From Gracilimonas sp040904925 (GTDB taxonomy: Bacteria; Bacteroidota; Rhodothermia; Balneolales; Balneolaceae): a DNA stretch of 64,000 nucleotides. Both the position numbers and the translations under genes were made by a program. The number at the start of each line of letters is the position of its first letter. Positions within the stretch are counted from its first letter, which is position 1. The DNA lies in NCBI GenBank assembly GCA_040904925.1, contig JBBDSP010000006.1, positions 62,001 to 126,000 of the forward strand, given 5' to 3'. Shown piece after piece: positions 1-7,929 of the stretch. The notes below the pieces were generated by a model, which saw nothing but the letters and a program-made list of their open reading frames with translations, had not been told where the DNA came from and ran no database searches.

Positions 1-1
1 T

Positions 2-70
2 AAAGAAAACGAATTACCCTACATCAAAAACCGCTGCATTATGGTGGAATGGGACCGTAATTTTAAATGA
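2..70 (+). CDS. C-terminal fragment of an unidentified protein
   Basis: An open frame enters from the left edge and runs 22 codons to a TGA at 68-70, ending in VEWDRNFK. Only the tail is visible, so no family can be assigned. The in-frame stop is followed at once by a 15-bp inverted repeat that could end this transcript, which supports a real gene end, but a chance open frame cannot be excluded. Confidence 0.35.
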   Translation, partial: KENELPYIKNRCIMVEWDRNFK

Positions 71-72
71 GA

Positions 73-114
73 AATGTTGAATTTTGAATTAAAACCAACT
101 CAAAATTCAACATT
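73..114. repeat. Perfect 15-bp inverted repeat between convergent genes
   Basis: The arms at 73-87 (AATGTTGAATTTTGA) and 100-114 are exact reverse complements with a 12-nt A-rich loop. The repeat lies between the end of the left-edge gene and the end of the YajQ gene. It is AT-rich and has no clean T-run, so it is either a weak bidirectional terminator or one of the AATTCAAAATTC-type intergenic palindromes seen in this window. Confidence 0.6.
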
Positions 115-131
115 CAAAATTTCCAATTCCT

Positions 132-620
132 TTACTTCATATTCACAAACTGCAGTGGCACTCCCATATCTTTTGATTTCAGGTGTTGGATGACCGACTG
201 TAGATCATCGATCTTCTTACCGTCAACGCGTACCTGGTCGTCCTGAATTTGAGGCTGTACTTTTACTTTCAGGTTCTTGATCTCCTTCACTATCTTCTTT
301 GCGGTTTCCCGGTCAATGCCTTCCTTAAGTATCACATCCATTTTTAAATGTCCCTGGGATGAACCTTCAGGCTCTTTAAAATCCAGCACTTTCGTACTGA
401 TTCCGCGTTTAATGAAGTTTTTGATCAGCATGTCTTTGACAGCTTCCATTTTCATGCTTTCAGCGGCAACCAAATGGATGCGGTTTTCTTTTTTGTGGAA
501 TTCTACTTCGGTGTGAAGTCCGCGGAAGTCGTACCGGGTATTGATTTCTTTCAGAGTATTGTTGATGGCATTGTCAACTTCTTGTGCGTCTACTTTATTT
601 ACGATATCAAATGAGGCCAT
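132..620 (-). CDS. yajQ: YajQ family nucleotide-binding protein
   Basis: This 162-residue protein matches the YajQ/UPF0234 family over its full length: it starts MASFDIVNKVD, has the TRYDFRG motif near residues 29-35, and ends with the conserved MGVPLQFVN segment. The family has two ferredoxin-like domains that bind nucleotides, and some members bind cyclic di-GMP and act with transcription factors. The protein is predicted to be cytoplasmic. It appears to be a single gene, since the next minus-strand gene upstream is separated by about 90 bp. The family call is firm; the ligand in this organism is not shown. Confidence 0.93.
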   Translation of the reverse strand: MASFDIVNKVDAQEVDNAINNTLKEINTRYDFRGLHTEVEFHKKENRIHLVAAESMKMEAVKDMLIKNFIKRGISTKVLDFKEPEGSSQGHLKMDVILKEGIDRETAKKIVKEIKNLKVKVQPQIQDDQVRVDGKKIDDLQSVIQHLKSKDMGVPLQFVNMK

Positions 621-711
621 AAAGGAAGTTTTAATTTAGAAATTGGAAATTTTGAATTGGTGCATTGTTTAGAATGATCAATCAAGTCGAATAAGACCAC
701 TTTATCATTTT

Positions 712-1416
712 TTAATCGAGCTCTTCGTATTCATCAAATTCGTCTTTTTCGAGTTTTTCGGTAATTTTTTTCGAGAGCATTTTCTCTACAAAAAGTTCAT
801 CTTCATCCGGGATTATGGTCTTAAAACTTCGGATCGAGTCATTCAATTTATACTCAATTTCGATCACTCCTTCAGAATACCAGGAATAGGTGAAAAAATT
901 GTCCCAGTTTATTTTTCGGTCTAATAAGATCAATCCTTTTTCCCGGATCTCTGGAACTAATCGAATGGTAAAACTATAGGCACCAACAGCAATAATGGAT
1001 AACCCGGAAGTAACGCGGATGGGAGTGAGGGGGAGATCAGATAAAATGGCTGTACGCTGAATACCGAACAATATAATTCCAAGAGCTACGATGTTTGGAA
1101 AAATATCCGTCCAGAAAGATCGGTTTACATAGATGATCTCTCCACAATCGCGTTTTTGTTGAAATTGTTGTGTAGCCGCTCCCATAAAAAAACCAAATAA
1201 AGAAGCATACACATTTGCCATCATGGCTCCGGCAATAGCTTCCGGGAAATACCCGATCCGATGCATCCACTGAAGTATCAGAAATAAAAATACAACACCG
1301 AGCAGGGTAAGAGATAACCGTCGCGGGGTAACCTGGTCAATATATAAAAGAGGTTTGTATCCTAAATAAATACTGAGTGCGGCAACAATAAATGCGGAAA
1401 CAATTATCCAAAGCAT
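712..1416 (-). CDS. Conserved membrane protein of unknown function
   Basis: This 234-residue protein has about five hydrophobic segments (roughly residues 1-18, 35-52, 58-80, 105-122 and 135-155), then a soluble tail of about 75 residues that is very acidic at its end (EKDEFDEYEELD). The middle loop carries a charged QQFQQKRDCGE stretch. No family is recognised. It diverges from the DUF971 gene, with 44 bp between the start codons, so the two probably share a promoter region. Membrane topology is inferred from hydrophobicity only. Confidence 0.7.
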   Translation of the reverse strand: MLWIIVSAFIVAALSIYLGYKPLLYIDQVTPRRLSLTLLGVVFLFLILQWMHRIGYFPEAIAGAMMANVYASLFGFFMGAATQQFQQKRDCGEIIYVNRSFWTDIFPNIVALGIILFGIQRTAILSDLPLTPIRVTSGLSIIAVGAYSFTIRLVPEIREKGLILLDRKINWDNFFTYSWYSEGVIEIEYKLNDSIRSFKTIIPDEDELFVEKMLSKKITEKLEKDEFDEYEELD

Positions 1417-1460
1417 TGATTAATTTTGGTTAGACAGTTTAATCTTATAAATAGTTTTTG

Positions 1461-1799
1461 ATGGACGAATCGACCACGCCAACGGGCATTGAAGTTAGCA
1501 ATAAAGATCAGGTTCTGGAAATTTCTTGGGAAGATGGTCACACTTCCGTTTTTCCTTTGTATGGATTGAGGGTGAATTGCCCTTGTGTCACCTGCCGGGG
1601 CGGACATGGAAGCATGGGGGATTTTGAACCGGAGGCTTTTTTTGAAGAAAATCCTTCTAGAATTGAGATTCGTAATATTGAACAAGTTGGAAATCATGCC
1701 ATCAAGATAACCTGGGGAGACGGGCACAATTCCGGGATGTACCAGTGGGAAACGTTACGCTGGTTAGATCCTGAAAATCACACAAAAGCTGATCATTAA
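1461..1799 (+). CDS. DUF971 domain protein
   Basis: This small 112-residue protein carries the DUF971 fold also found at the N-terminus of gamma-butyrobetaine hydroxylase. It shows two related WEDGH/WGDGH motifs and the cysteine pair in CPCVTCRG, which could bind a metal. In the family the domain is sometimes linked to iron-sulfur handling. The ATG at 1461 is preferred over the TTG three bases upstream. The protein stands alone, divergent from the preceding membrane protein. Its function is not established. Confidence 0.85.
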   Translation: MDESTTPTGIEVSNKDQVLEISWEDGHTSVFPLYGLRVNCPCVTCRGGHGSMGDFEPEAFFEENPSRIEIRNIEQVGNHAIKITWGDGHNSGMYQWETLRWLDPENHTKADH

Positions 1800-1875
1800 G
1801 AACTGGTCAGGAATTTAGGTTCGTTTTCTCATCCTGCTTAATCCAATAAACCAACATTTTACAAATCTCTCAAAT

Positions 1876-1900
1876 TTTATTTAGAATCTATCTAAATAAA
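1876..1900. promoter_or_regulatory. Perfect dyad operator, probable iron/metal repressor site
   Basis: TTTATTTAGA at 1876-1885 and TCTAAATAAA at 1891-1900 are exact reverse complements around a 5-bp spacer. The core TTTAGA-N5-TCTAAA resembles DtxR/IdeR/MntR-type boxes. It lies 52 bp upstream of the iron-binding lipoprotein gene, just before a TAnnTTTG promoter element, so a bound repressor would block the promoter. The regulator is not encoded in this window; its identity is inferred. Confidence 0.6.
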
Positions 1901-1904
1901 GCTT

Positions 1905-1912
1905 TAGTTTTG
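1905..1912 (+). promoter_or_regulatory. TAnnTTTG promoter element of the iron-binding protein gene
   Basis: TAGTTTTG fits the TAnnTTTG element at -7 described for Bacteroidota housekeeping promoters and lies 40 bp before the ATG at 1952. The expected -33 position falls inside the dyad at 1876-1900 and lacks a clear TTG, so a repressible promoter is likely but not proven. Confidence 0.45.
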
Positions 1913-1951
1913 GGACAGTTGAAATTATAACATCCACAAATAATCTATTTT

Positions 1952-2971
1952 ATGAAATCGATATTGTTTTCATTGGTAACACTGGCAATGGTTTTTGCAT
2001 CATGCACCAGTCAGGAAGAAGTAAATGTATATTCTGCTCGTCATTATGATACCGATCAGGAATTATATGCAGAGTTTACAGAAGAAACAGGAATTGAAGT
2101 AAATTTAATTGAAGGTGGCTCCGATGAGCTAATCGAAAGAGTTCGGAGTGAGGGAGTCAATTCTCCTGCAGATATTCTTATTACTGTAGATGCAGGTCGG
2201 CTTTGGAGGGCAGAAGAAGCTGACATTCTTCAGCCTTTTGAGTCTGAATCTTTAGAGGATAAAGTTCCTTCTGAATTTCGTCATCCTGACGGACTTTGGG
2301 TTGGACTTTCCAAACGTGTAAGAGGTATTGTTGTAAACCCTGAAGCGGTTGAAAATTATGAAGATCTGACTTACGAAGACCTTGCAGACCCGCGTTTTGA
2401 AGACCGTGTTTGTGTGCGCTCTTCCAACAACATTTACAATCAGTCTTTGGTCGCGTCTATGATCGAAACCATTGGTGCTGTAGCTACTGAAGAGTGGGCG
2501 GAAGGCTTGGTGGCTAATTTTGCCCGAGACCCTCAGGGAGGCGATCGTGATCAAATTCGTGCAGTTGCAGTAGGTGCATGTGATGTTGCAATTTCAAATC
2601 ACTACTATCTTGCTGTTATGATGACCGGTGATGATGAAGCGGATCTTGAAGCGGCTTCAAAAGTAGAATTTGTTTTCCCAAATCAGGGTGAAGATGGTAG
2701 AGGCGCACATATAAATGTAAGTGGTGCCGGGATTCTCAAGAATTCCCCAAACAAAGACAACGCCGTTCGCTTCTTAGAATATCTTACGACTCCTGAAGCA
2801 CAGAAATATTTCATCAGTGGAAACAATGAGTATCCTGTGAATGATGAAGCTGAGATCGCTGAAGTTCTGCAAAGCTTTGGAGAATTCAAGAGTGATGCGG
2901 TCAATGTTTCAGCCTTAGGCAGAAATAATCCGGAAGCCATTCAGATTATGGATCGTGCCGGCTGGCAATAG
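1952..2971 (+). CDS. Iron(III) ABC transporter substrate-binding lipoprotein (FbpA/FutA-like)
   Basis: This 339-residue protein has a lipoprotein signal (hydrophobic stretch, then FASC, with Cys at residue 17) and an FbpA/FutA-type periplasmic ferric-binding fold. Seen motifs include VNVYSARHYDTD near the N-terminus and the paired tyrosines in NHYYLAVMM, which coordinate iron in this family. It would be anchored in the periplasm and feed ferric iron to an ABC permease. The matching permease is the next gene, but on the opposite strand with a shared terminator between them. No ATPase gene is in the window. The upstream dyad suggests iron-dependent repression. Confidence 0.92.
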   Translation: MKSILFSLVTLAMVFASCTSQEEVNVYSARHYDTDQELYAEFTEETGIEVNLIEGGSDELIERVRSEGVNSPADILITVDAGRLWRAEEADILQPFESESLEDKVPSEFRHPDGLWVGLSKRVRGIVVNPEAVENYEDLTYEDLADPRFEDRVCVRSSNNIYNQSLVASMIETIGAVATEEWAEGLVANFARDPQGGDRDQIRAVAVGACDVAISNHYYLAVMMTGDDEADLEAASKVEFVFPNQGEDGRGAHINVSGAGILKNSPNKDNAVRFLEYLTTPEAQKYFISGNNEYPVNDEAEIAEVLQSFGEFKSDAVNVSALGRNNPEAIQIMDRAGWQ

Positions 2972-3044
2972 ATAGAATCTCAAACAGGGGGCAGCGAATG
3001 TTGAATTCGATGTCCCTTGTTATCTTTTATTGATTGACGATATC

Positions 3045-3078
3045 AAAAACTCCGTATGCTTTGCATCGGAGTTTTTTT
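3045..3078. terminator. Bidirectional terminator between the iron transporter genes
   Basis: A hairpin pairs ACTCCG (3049-3054) and ATGC (3056-3059) with GCAT and CGGAGT (3063-3072), with a one-base bulge and a TTT loop. It is flanked by an A-run on the left and seven T on the right, so it can stop transcription from both sides. The right-hand T-run overlaps the stop codon of the permease gene. Confidence 0.8.
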
Positions 3079-4771
3079 ACTGAGTTTCGGATTTTCTTGA
3101 TTTGGCAATGGTTCTGCTAATGATGATCACAGGAATAATCCCTACCAAAACAATCATCAATGCTGCTCCTGCAGATTCAGCAAGTCGCTCATCAGATGCA
3201 TATCGGTAAACCTGAACGGCTAAGGTATCAAAGTTAAAGGGACGGACGATCAGCGTGGCCGGAAGTTCTTTCATTACATCCACAAATACCAGCAAGCCGG
3301 CTGTCAATAAACCACCTGACATCATTGGGATGTGAATGCTCCTGAGCACTTTTGAGAAACGGTATCCCATTCCTCGTGCTGCTTCATCCATATTTGGGGT
3401 GATCTTCTCCATGCTGGCTTCAACTCCCCCAAAAGAGACTGAGAGAAACCGCACCAGGTAGGCAAAGACCATGGCAAATATAGTCCCGCTAAGCAGCAAT
3501 CCGGATGAGAAACCTAAATTTTCACGGAAGAAAGAGTCTATGGTATTATCAAAAAGGCCAAAGGGAATCAGGACTCCAACTGCTATCACAGAGCCGGGAA
3601 TGGCATATCCAAGGGAGCTTACCCGATTGAAAAATTTAACAGATCTTGTGGGATTCAGTCTGGCTGAGTAAGCCATGATCAAAGCCAGGAAAACGGCTAA
3701 GAATCCTGTAAGGGCAGAAACTGTAAATGAATTGAAGGACAGTTCTATGAATTTGAAATTCAGATGATCGAGGTTAGAAAAGAACATCTCTAAAAGCAGA
3801 ATTACGGGCAAAATGAATCCAACCAACACAGGAATAAAACAAACGGTAAAAGCAGCTCCGGCTTTGAAGCCTTTTAGATAAAACCGGTTCAATCGTTTAA
3901 AACGAGAAGAATTAGCTTTCTCATTACTGATCCTATTTCTAGACCATCGCTCAAGTACTAATAAAACGACGATGAATGCCAACAGGAATGCTGCTAATTG
4001 AGCTGCTGCCGGACGTTCTCCCAACCCAAACCAGGTTCGGTAGATCCCAGTGGTAAAAGTCTGAACTCCAAAATATTCAACGGTACCGAAATCATTGAGG
4101 GTTTCCATGAGAGCAAGGGCAAGTCCGGCTGCAATTCCGGGTCGGGCTACAGGGAGTGCCACTTTAAAGAAACTCTGCCAGGTTGAATAACCCATGATCC
4201 GGCTGGCTTCCAGTAAACTTGTTGATTGCTCTAAGAATGAAGAACGTGCCAGCATGTACACATATGGATAAAATGCGAGCGACATGATTATGACGGCGCC
4301 CTCAATGGAGCGAATGTTTGGGAACCAATAATCGCCCAGGCTCAGCCCAAATAAATTGCGTATAGTTGTCTGTAAGGGACCTGCAATATCGAGGAAATCG
4401 GTGTAGATATAAGCCATTAAATAAGCAGGAATGGCAAAAGGAAGGATGGAGGCCCACTCGAAAATTTTGCGACCAGGGAAATTGGTCATGGTGATGAGCC
4501 ATGCAGATGAGACGCCCAAAACGATCACCCCAAAAGAAACACCTGTGATCAGCATTAAAGAGTTGAATACGTAATCATCGAGCACGGTGGAAGCGAGGTG
4601 ACTCCAGACTTCACCTGCGGGTGTAAAAATGGAAAAGATGACGGTCAATATCGGGATAGAGATCAGCAGGGCGATGGACATACTGAATAAGGTCCACCTT
4701 GGTGATTTCTGCCTTATCTTTGGCGAATCAGGTCTCAGATTTTGAATAGTGGTATGCAGTGCTTTTAGCAT
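3077..4771 (-). CDS. Iron(III) ABC transporter permease (FbpB-like)
   Basis: This 564-residue inner-membrane protein contains two copies of the binding-protein-dependent permease domain and about twelve membrane segments, as in FbpB/FutB ferric iron permeases. EAA-type loops that contact the ATPase are visible as EASRIMGYSTWQSFFKVALPV (about residue 190) and EAARGMGYRFSKVLRSIHIPM (about residue 475). It is the last gene of a long minus-strand run and converges with the iron-binding lipoprotein. The ATP-binding subunit must be encoded elsewhere. The start at 4771 lies 28 bp after the FAD oxidoreductase stop. Confidence 0.92.
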   Translation of the reverse strand: MLKALHTTIQNLRPDSPKIRQKSPRWTLFSMSIALLISIPILTVIFSIFTPAGEVWSHLASTVLDDYVFNSLMLITGVSFGVIVLGVSSAWLITMTNFPGRKIFEWASILPFAIPAYLMAYIYTDFLDIAGPLQTTIRNLFGLSLGDYWFPNIRSIEGAVIIMSLAFYPYVYMLARSSFLEQSTSLLEASRIMGYSTWQSFFKVALPVARPGIAAGLALALMETLNDFGTVEYFGVQTFTTGIYRTWFGLGERPAAAQLAAFLLAFIVVLLVLERWSRNRISNEKANSSRFKRLNRFYLKGFKAGAAFTVCFIPVLVGFILPVILLLEMFFSNLDHLNFKFIELSFNSFTVSALTGFLAVFLALIMAYSARLNPTRSVKFFNRVSSLGYAIPGSVIAVGVLIPFGLFDNTIDSFFRENLGFSSGLLLSGTIFAMVFAYLVRFLSVSFGGVEASMEKITPNMDEAARGMGYRFSKVLRSIHIPMMSGGLLTAGLLVFVDVMKELPATLIVRPFNFDTLAVQVYRYASDERLAESAGAALMIVLVGIIPVIIISRTIAKSRKSETQ

Positions 4772-4799
4772 GCCTGAAGATAAGCCTCTGCGACTTTAA

Positions 4800-6236
4800 T
4801 TATGAAGTGAAACCGAATTCATTTTTCAAAACAGATTGAGCTGCATGATATCCGCTCATCCCGTGAACACCTCCGCCGGGCGGGGTTGAGGAGGAGCATA
4901 TATAGAATCCTTCAGCGGGTATTTTGTACGGATCCCATTTAAGTACCGGTCTTCCAAAAAGCTGTTTAGCAAGTTGGGCGCCACCATTTATGTCTCCTCC
5001 AATGTAGTTGGCATTATAGCTTTCCATTTCATTAGAGTTCATCGTGTGTTTACTGATGATGGTATCTCTGAAGCCGGGAGCAAATCGTTCGATCTGATTT
5101 TCTATGATCTCCGTCATATCTTTTTCTGATCCATTTGGAACATGGCAGTAAGCCCAAAGGGTATGCTTACCATCGGGAGCCCGTGTATCATCAAATAGAC
5201 TTGGCTGCGAAACAAGTACATAAGGTTTTTCGGAATGCTCGCCTTTCCAGACGGCTTGCTCACTTAATTCTATTTCTTTGAATGTGCCACCCAAATGCAA
5301 GGTCCCGGCTTTTTTACAAAGCTCGTTTTGCCAGGGAACGGGTTCTGAGAGTGCCCAGTCTATCTTAAAAGTTCCTGGACCGTATTTGTAGTTTCGAAGA
5401 TCCTGTTTGTATTTTTTAGGAAGTTTTTCCCCTGCAATTTTCACGATCTGATTGGGAGTGAGGTCAAATAAAACGGTTTTTGAAGACGGAATATCATTCA
5501 GGGATCTGACTTCGTGATCAGTAACGATCTCTCCACCCAATGTTTTAAAAAGCTCAGCAAGGGCAGTAGTAATGGAAGCCGAACCACCTTTGGCTACCGG
5601 CCATCCAACGGCGTGAGCAGAACTGCCTAAAACCAATCCAAATGAAGCCGTAAAGGCTTTTGAAAGAGGAATAATACTATGAGCTGCACATCCTGCAAAT
5701 AACGCTTTTGTCTTAGGATTTTTGAATAGAGAGTTTGTTAATAGTTTCGCAGAAAAAAGACCATACCATCCAAACCTGGCCATCAGTAACGGATGCTTTG
5801 GTAAGCGTAGAGTTCCAAAAATGTCTTTCGTTAAATAATCCCAGTGATCTGTAAACTCTTCAAATATTCTTTGATAGGCTTTACCATCTCCACCCAGTTC
5901 TGAAATTGTTTTATCCAAAGAGCGGTAGCCGGCAACAGCTTCTCCATTATCTAAAGGATGAACATAAGGTATCTCAGGGTGGATGAATTGAAGCCCGAAT
6001 TTTTCCAGCTCCAGTGTTCGAAGGAAAGGAGAGCTTACAGCAGTGGGATGAACAGCCGAGCAGACATCATGTAAAAAACCGGGTTCAGTAAGCTCCCTTG
6101 TTCGGGTACCACCACCGATCGTTGCTTTAGCTTCCAGCACAACTACCTTCAATCCTTCCTGAGCAAGACGTACAGCTGTGCTTAGTCCATTGGGACCGGA
6201 ACCTACAACAACTGCATCGTATTCTGTTTTATTGAT
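4800..6236 (-). CDS. FAD-dependent phytoene-desaturase-like oxidoreductase with a probable ATC start
   Basis: The frame encodes an NAD(P)/FAD oxidoreductase of the carotenoid desaturase/isomerase type, about 478 residues. The dinucleotide-binding motif VVVGSGPNGLSTA sits near residues 9-21, and the C-terminal FAD motif PPGGGVHGMSGYHAA lies near the end. No ATG, GTG or TTG precedes the Rossmann motif: after the upstream gene's TAA (6249-6251) the frame reads AAC AGG TTT ACC ATC. ATC at 6234-6236 is the likeliest start, with an AGG seven bases upstream. The first usual codon, TTG at 6150-6152, would remove the FAD-binding motif. The substrate is unknown; no carotenoid genes lie nearby. Confidence 0.8.
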   Translation of the reverse strand: MNKTEYDAVVVGSGPNGLSTAVRLAQEGLKVVVLEAKATIGGGTRTRELTEPGFLHDVCSAVHPTAVSSPFLRTLELEKFGLQFIHPEIPYVHPLDNGEAVAGYRSLDKTISELGGDGKAYQRIFEEFTDHWDYLTKDIFGTLRLPKHPLLMARFGWYGLFSAKLLTNSLFKNPKTKALFAGCAAHSIIPLSKAFTASFGLVLGSSAHAVGWPVAKGGSASITTALAELFKTLGGEIVTDHEVRSLNDIPSSKTVLFDLTPNQIVKIAGEKLPKKYKQDLRNYKYGPGTFKIDWALSEPVPWQNELCKKAGTLHLGGTFKEIELSEQAVWKGEHSEKPYVLVSQPSLFDDTRAPDGKHTLWAYCHVPNGSEKDMTEIIENQIERFAPGFRDTIISKHTMNSNEMESYNANYIGGDINGGAQLAKQLFGRPVLKWDPYKIPAEGFYICSSSTPPGGGVHGMSGYHAAQSVLKNEFGFTS

Positions 6237-6248
6237 GGTAAACCTGTT

Positions 6249-7910
6249 TTAGTTTGATCGTTCTTCAGCCAATTTTAAAGCCTCATACGTGTTGATGATG
6301 CCGCCGGTAATAGATAGCTCAGAGAAATGAATAGGTTCTGTGGTACCCGGCTTATAAACAACCTGATCAACTTTTGTAACGGTTTCAAGGATGATCTCTT
6401 TCACTTCTGTGGTGGAAAGCTCTGGGTAATATGACATAATCAGTGCAGCTACACCTGCCACAACGGGAGAAGCCATACTGGTTCCGCTGTTCATTTTATA
6501 CTCATTGTCGGGATAAGTTGAGTATACATCCACGCCGGGAGCAAAAATATCAACCGTTGAATTTCCATAGTTTGAAAATCCTGCCACTAACGTTGAGTCT
6601 GATTCCCACGATGAAGCGCCTACGCTGAGATAGTTTTCGGCCTGACCTCCGTCTTCATAAAATCGGGTAGGGTAGGAAGAAGTACTATCCACATTATCGC
6701 TTCCATTTCCTGAACCTGAAACCAGTAAAACTCCGAGACTGTCTGCAAATTTCATGGCGGCATCTACATATTCTTTCTGGGGTGAATATCCTTTCCCAAA
6801 GCTCATATTAATCACTCTGGCGCCGTTTTCAGCAGCATACCGGATGGAATTGGCTACATCTTTGTCGCGCTCATCCCCATCAGGCACGGTACGCAGTATC
6901 ATAAGTTCAATATGATCAGCAATTCCCTGCGCTCCAAGATCATTATTGCGGACCGCGCCAACGATGCCGGCAACATGAGTTCCATGATCGCTTGTAGGGC
7001 CGATGACATCATTATTACCGTAAATTCGGTTTTCAAGATCCTCATAATTATCACCTACAATCGCTCTTGGGTTGAAATCAGGATTCAATCCATATTCCGC
7101 CAGACCTTTCACATGTTCGTAATATTCTTCAAGTTCGTTCAGCTCCGATTCAGTGGCTCCGTTATTCAGTAAGTAGGTCATGATCTGTTTGGCCTGCTGC
7201 ATTTGCTGAGTATCTTCGGAGGTGATTTCAAGCATTTCAGCATCTACTGAATCAATACTTGATACAGCCAACGTTTGTTTTGCAAATTGAATAGCCTGAC
7301 TTGTTTGTTCAACCTGCGTTAATTCCTGTTGGTTTTGTTGCACGCGTCGTTCAAAGGCTTCTTTGATCTCGAGGTAATAATCATATTCGTCTTTATTCTC
7401 TGTCGAAACAGAATCTTCGGATATATCAACATATTTATTTTTTAGCTTAGCATATAGACGGGTAACTTCGTAAGTATCTTTATTAACGTGACTTCCATCA
7501 GGCCCGCCGATAAAATTCCATCCGTTAACATCATCAATATATCCGTTCCCATCATCATCCACACGGTTTCCGGGAATTTCATCTTCATTTGCCCAGATCT
7601 TTCCCTGAAGGTCTTCATGCTCAATATCTGTACCGGAATCAATGATAGCGACGATTACCTTTTCTTTTGGAGATCTGTCAGCAAGTAAATCCGTATACGC
7701 TTTTTCGACACCGGTTCCATAATACGGAGAAGCATTTGTAGGGGTGAGGTGCCAGGTTTCGGTAGCAGTGACTTCCTCCATTTCTGAAGTTGCGGTTTCC
7801 TCAGTTGCCGGTTCAGTAGATTCAGTTTCTGTAGTTGTTTTGGTTCCGGAACAGCTGATCGTAAAGATAGAAATTAAGATCAGGGTGAAGAGCTTGGAAG
7901 AGTATTTCAT
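6249..7910 (-). CDS. Subtilisin-like (S8) serine protease lipoprotein
   Basis: This 553-residue protein has a lipoprotein signal (TISC, Cys20), a Thr/Glu-rich linker, and an S8 peptidase domain with all three catalytic residues: Asp91 in AIIDSGTDIEHED, His309 in DHGTHVAGI, and Ser478 in SGTSMASPVVAG. The Asp and His are separated by about 218 residues, far more than in subtilisin. The insert has a VDDDGNGYIDDVNGWNF segment typical of Bacteroidota S8 enzymes and a Gln/Glu-rich probably helical stretch (about 175-275). It is likely tethered to a membrane and faces the periplasm or exterior. It is followed 12 bp later by the oxidoreductase. Confidence 0.92.
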   Translation of the reverse strand: MKYSSKLFTLILISIFTISCSGTKTTTETESTEPATEETATSEMEEVTATETWHLTPTNASPYYGTGVEKAYTDLLADRSPKEKVIVAIIDSGTDIEHEDLQGKIWANEDEIPGNRVDDDGNGYIDDVNGWNFIGGPDGSHVNKDTYEVTRLYAKLKNKYVDISEDSVSTENKDEYDYYLEIKEAFERRVQQNQQELTQVEQTSQAIQFAKQTLAVSSIDSVDAEMLEITSEDTQQMQQAKQIMTYLLNNGATESELNELEEYYEHVKGLAEYGLNPDFNPRAIVGDNYEDLENRIYGNNDVIGPTSDHGTHVAGIVGAVRNNDLGAQGIADHIELMILRTVPDGDERDKDVANSIRYAAENGARVINMSFGKGYSPQKEYVDAAMKFADSLGVLLVSGSGNGSDNVDSTSSYPTRFYEDGGQAENYLSVGASSWESDSTLVAGFSNYGNSTVDIFAPGVDVYSTYPDNEYKMNSGTSMASPVVAGVAALIMSYYPELSTTEVKEIILETVTKVDQVVYKPGTTEPIHFSELSITGGIINTYEALKLAEERSN

Positions 7911-7929
7911 TAAATCAGTAATTATTTAG

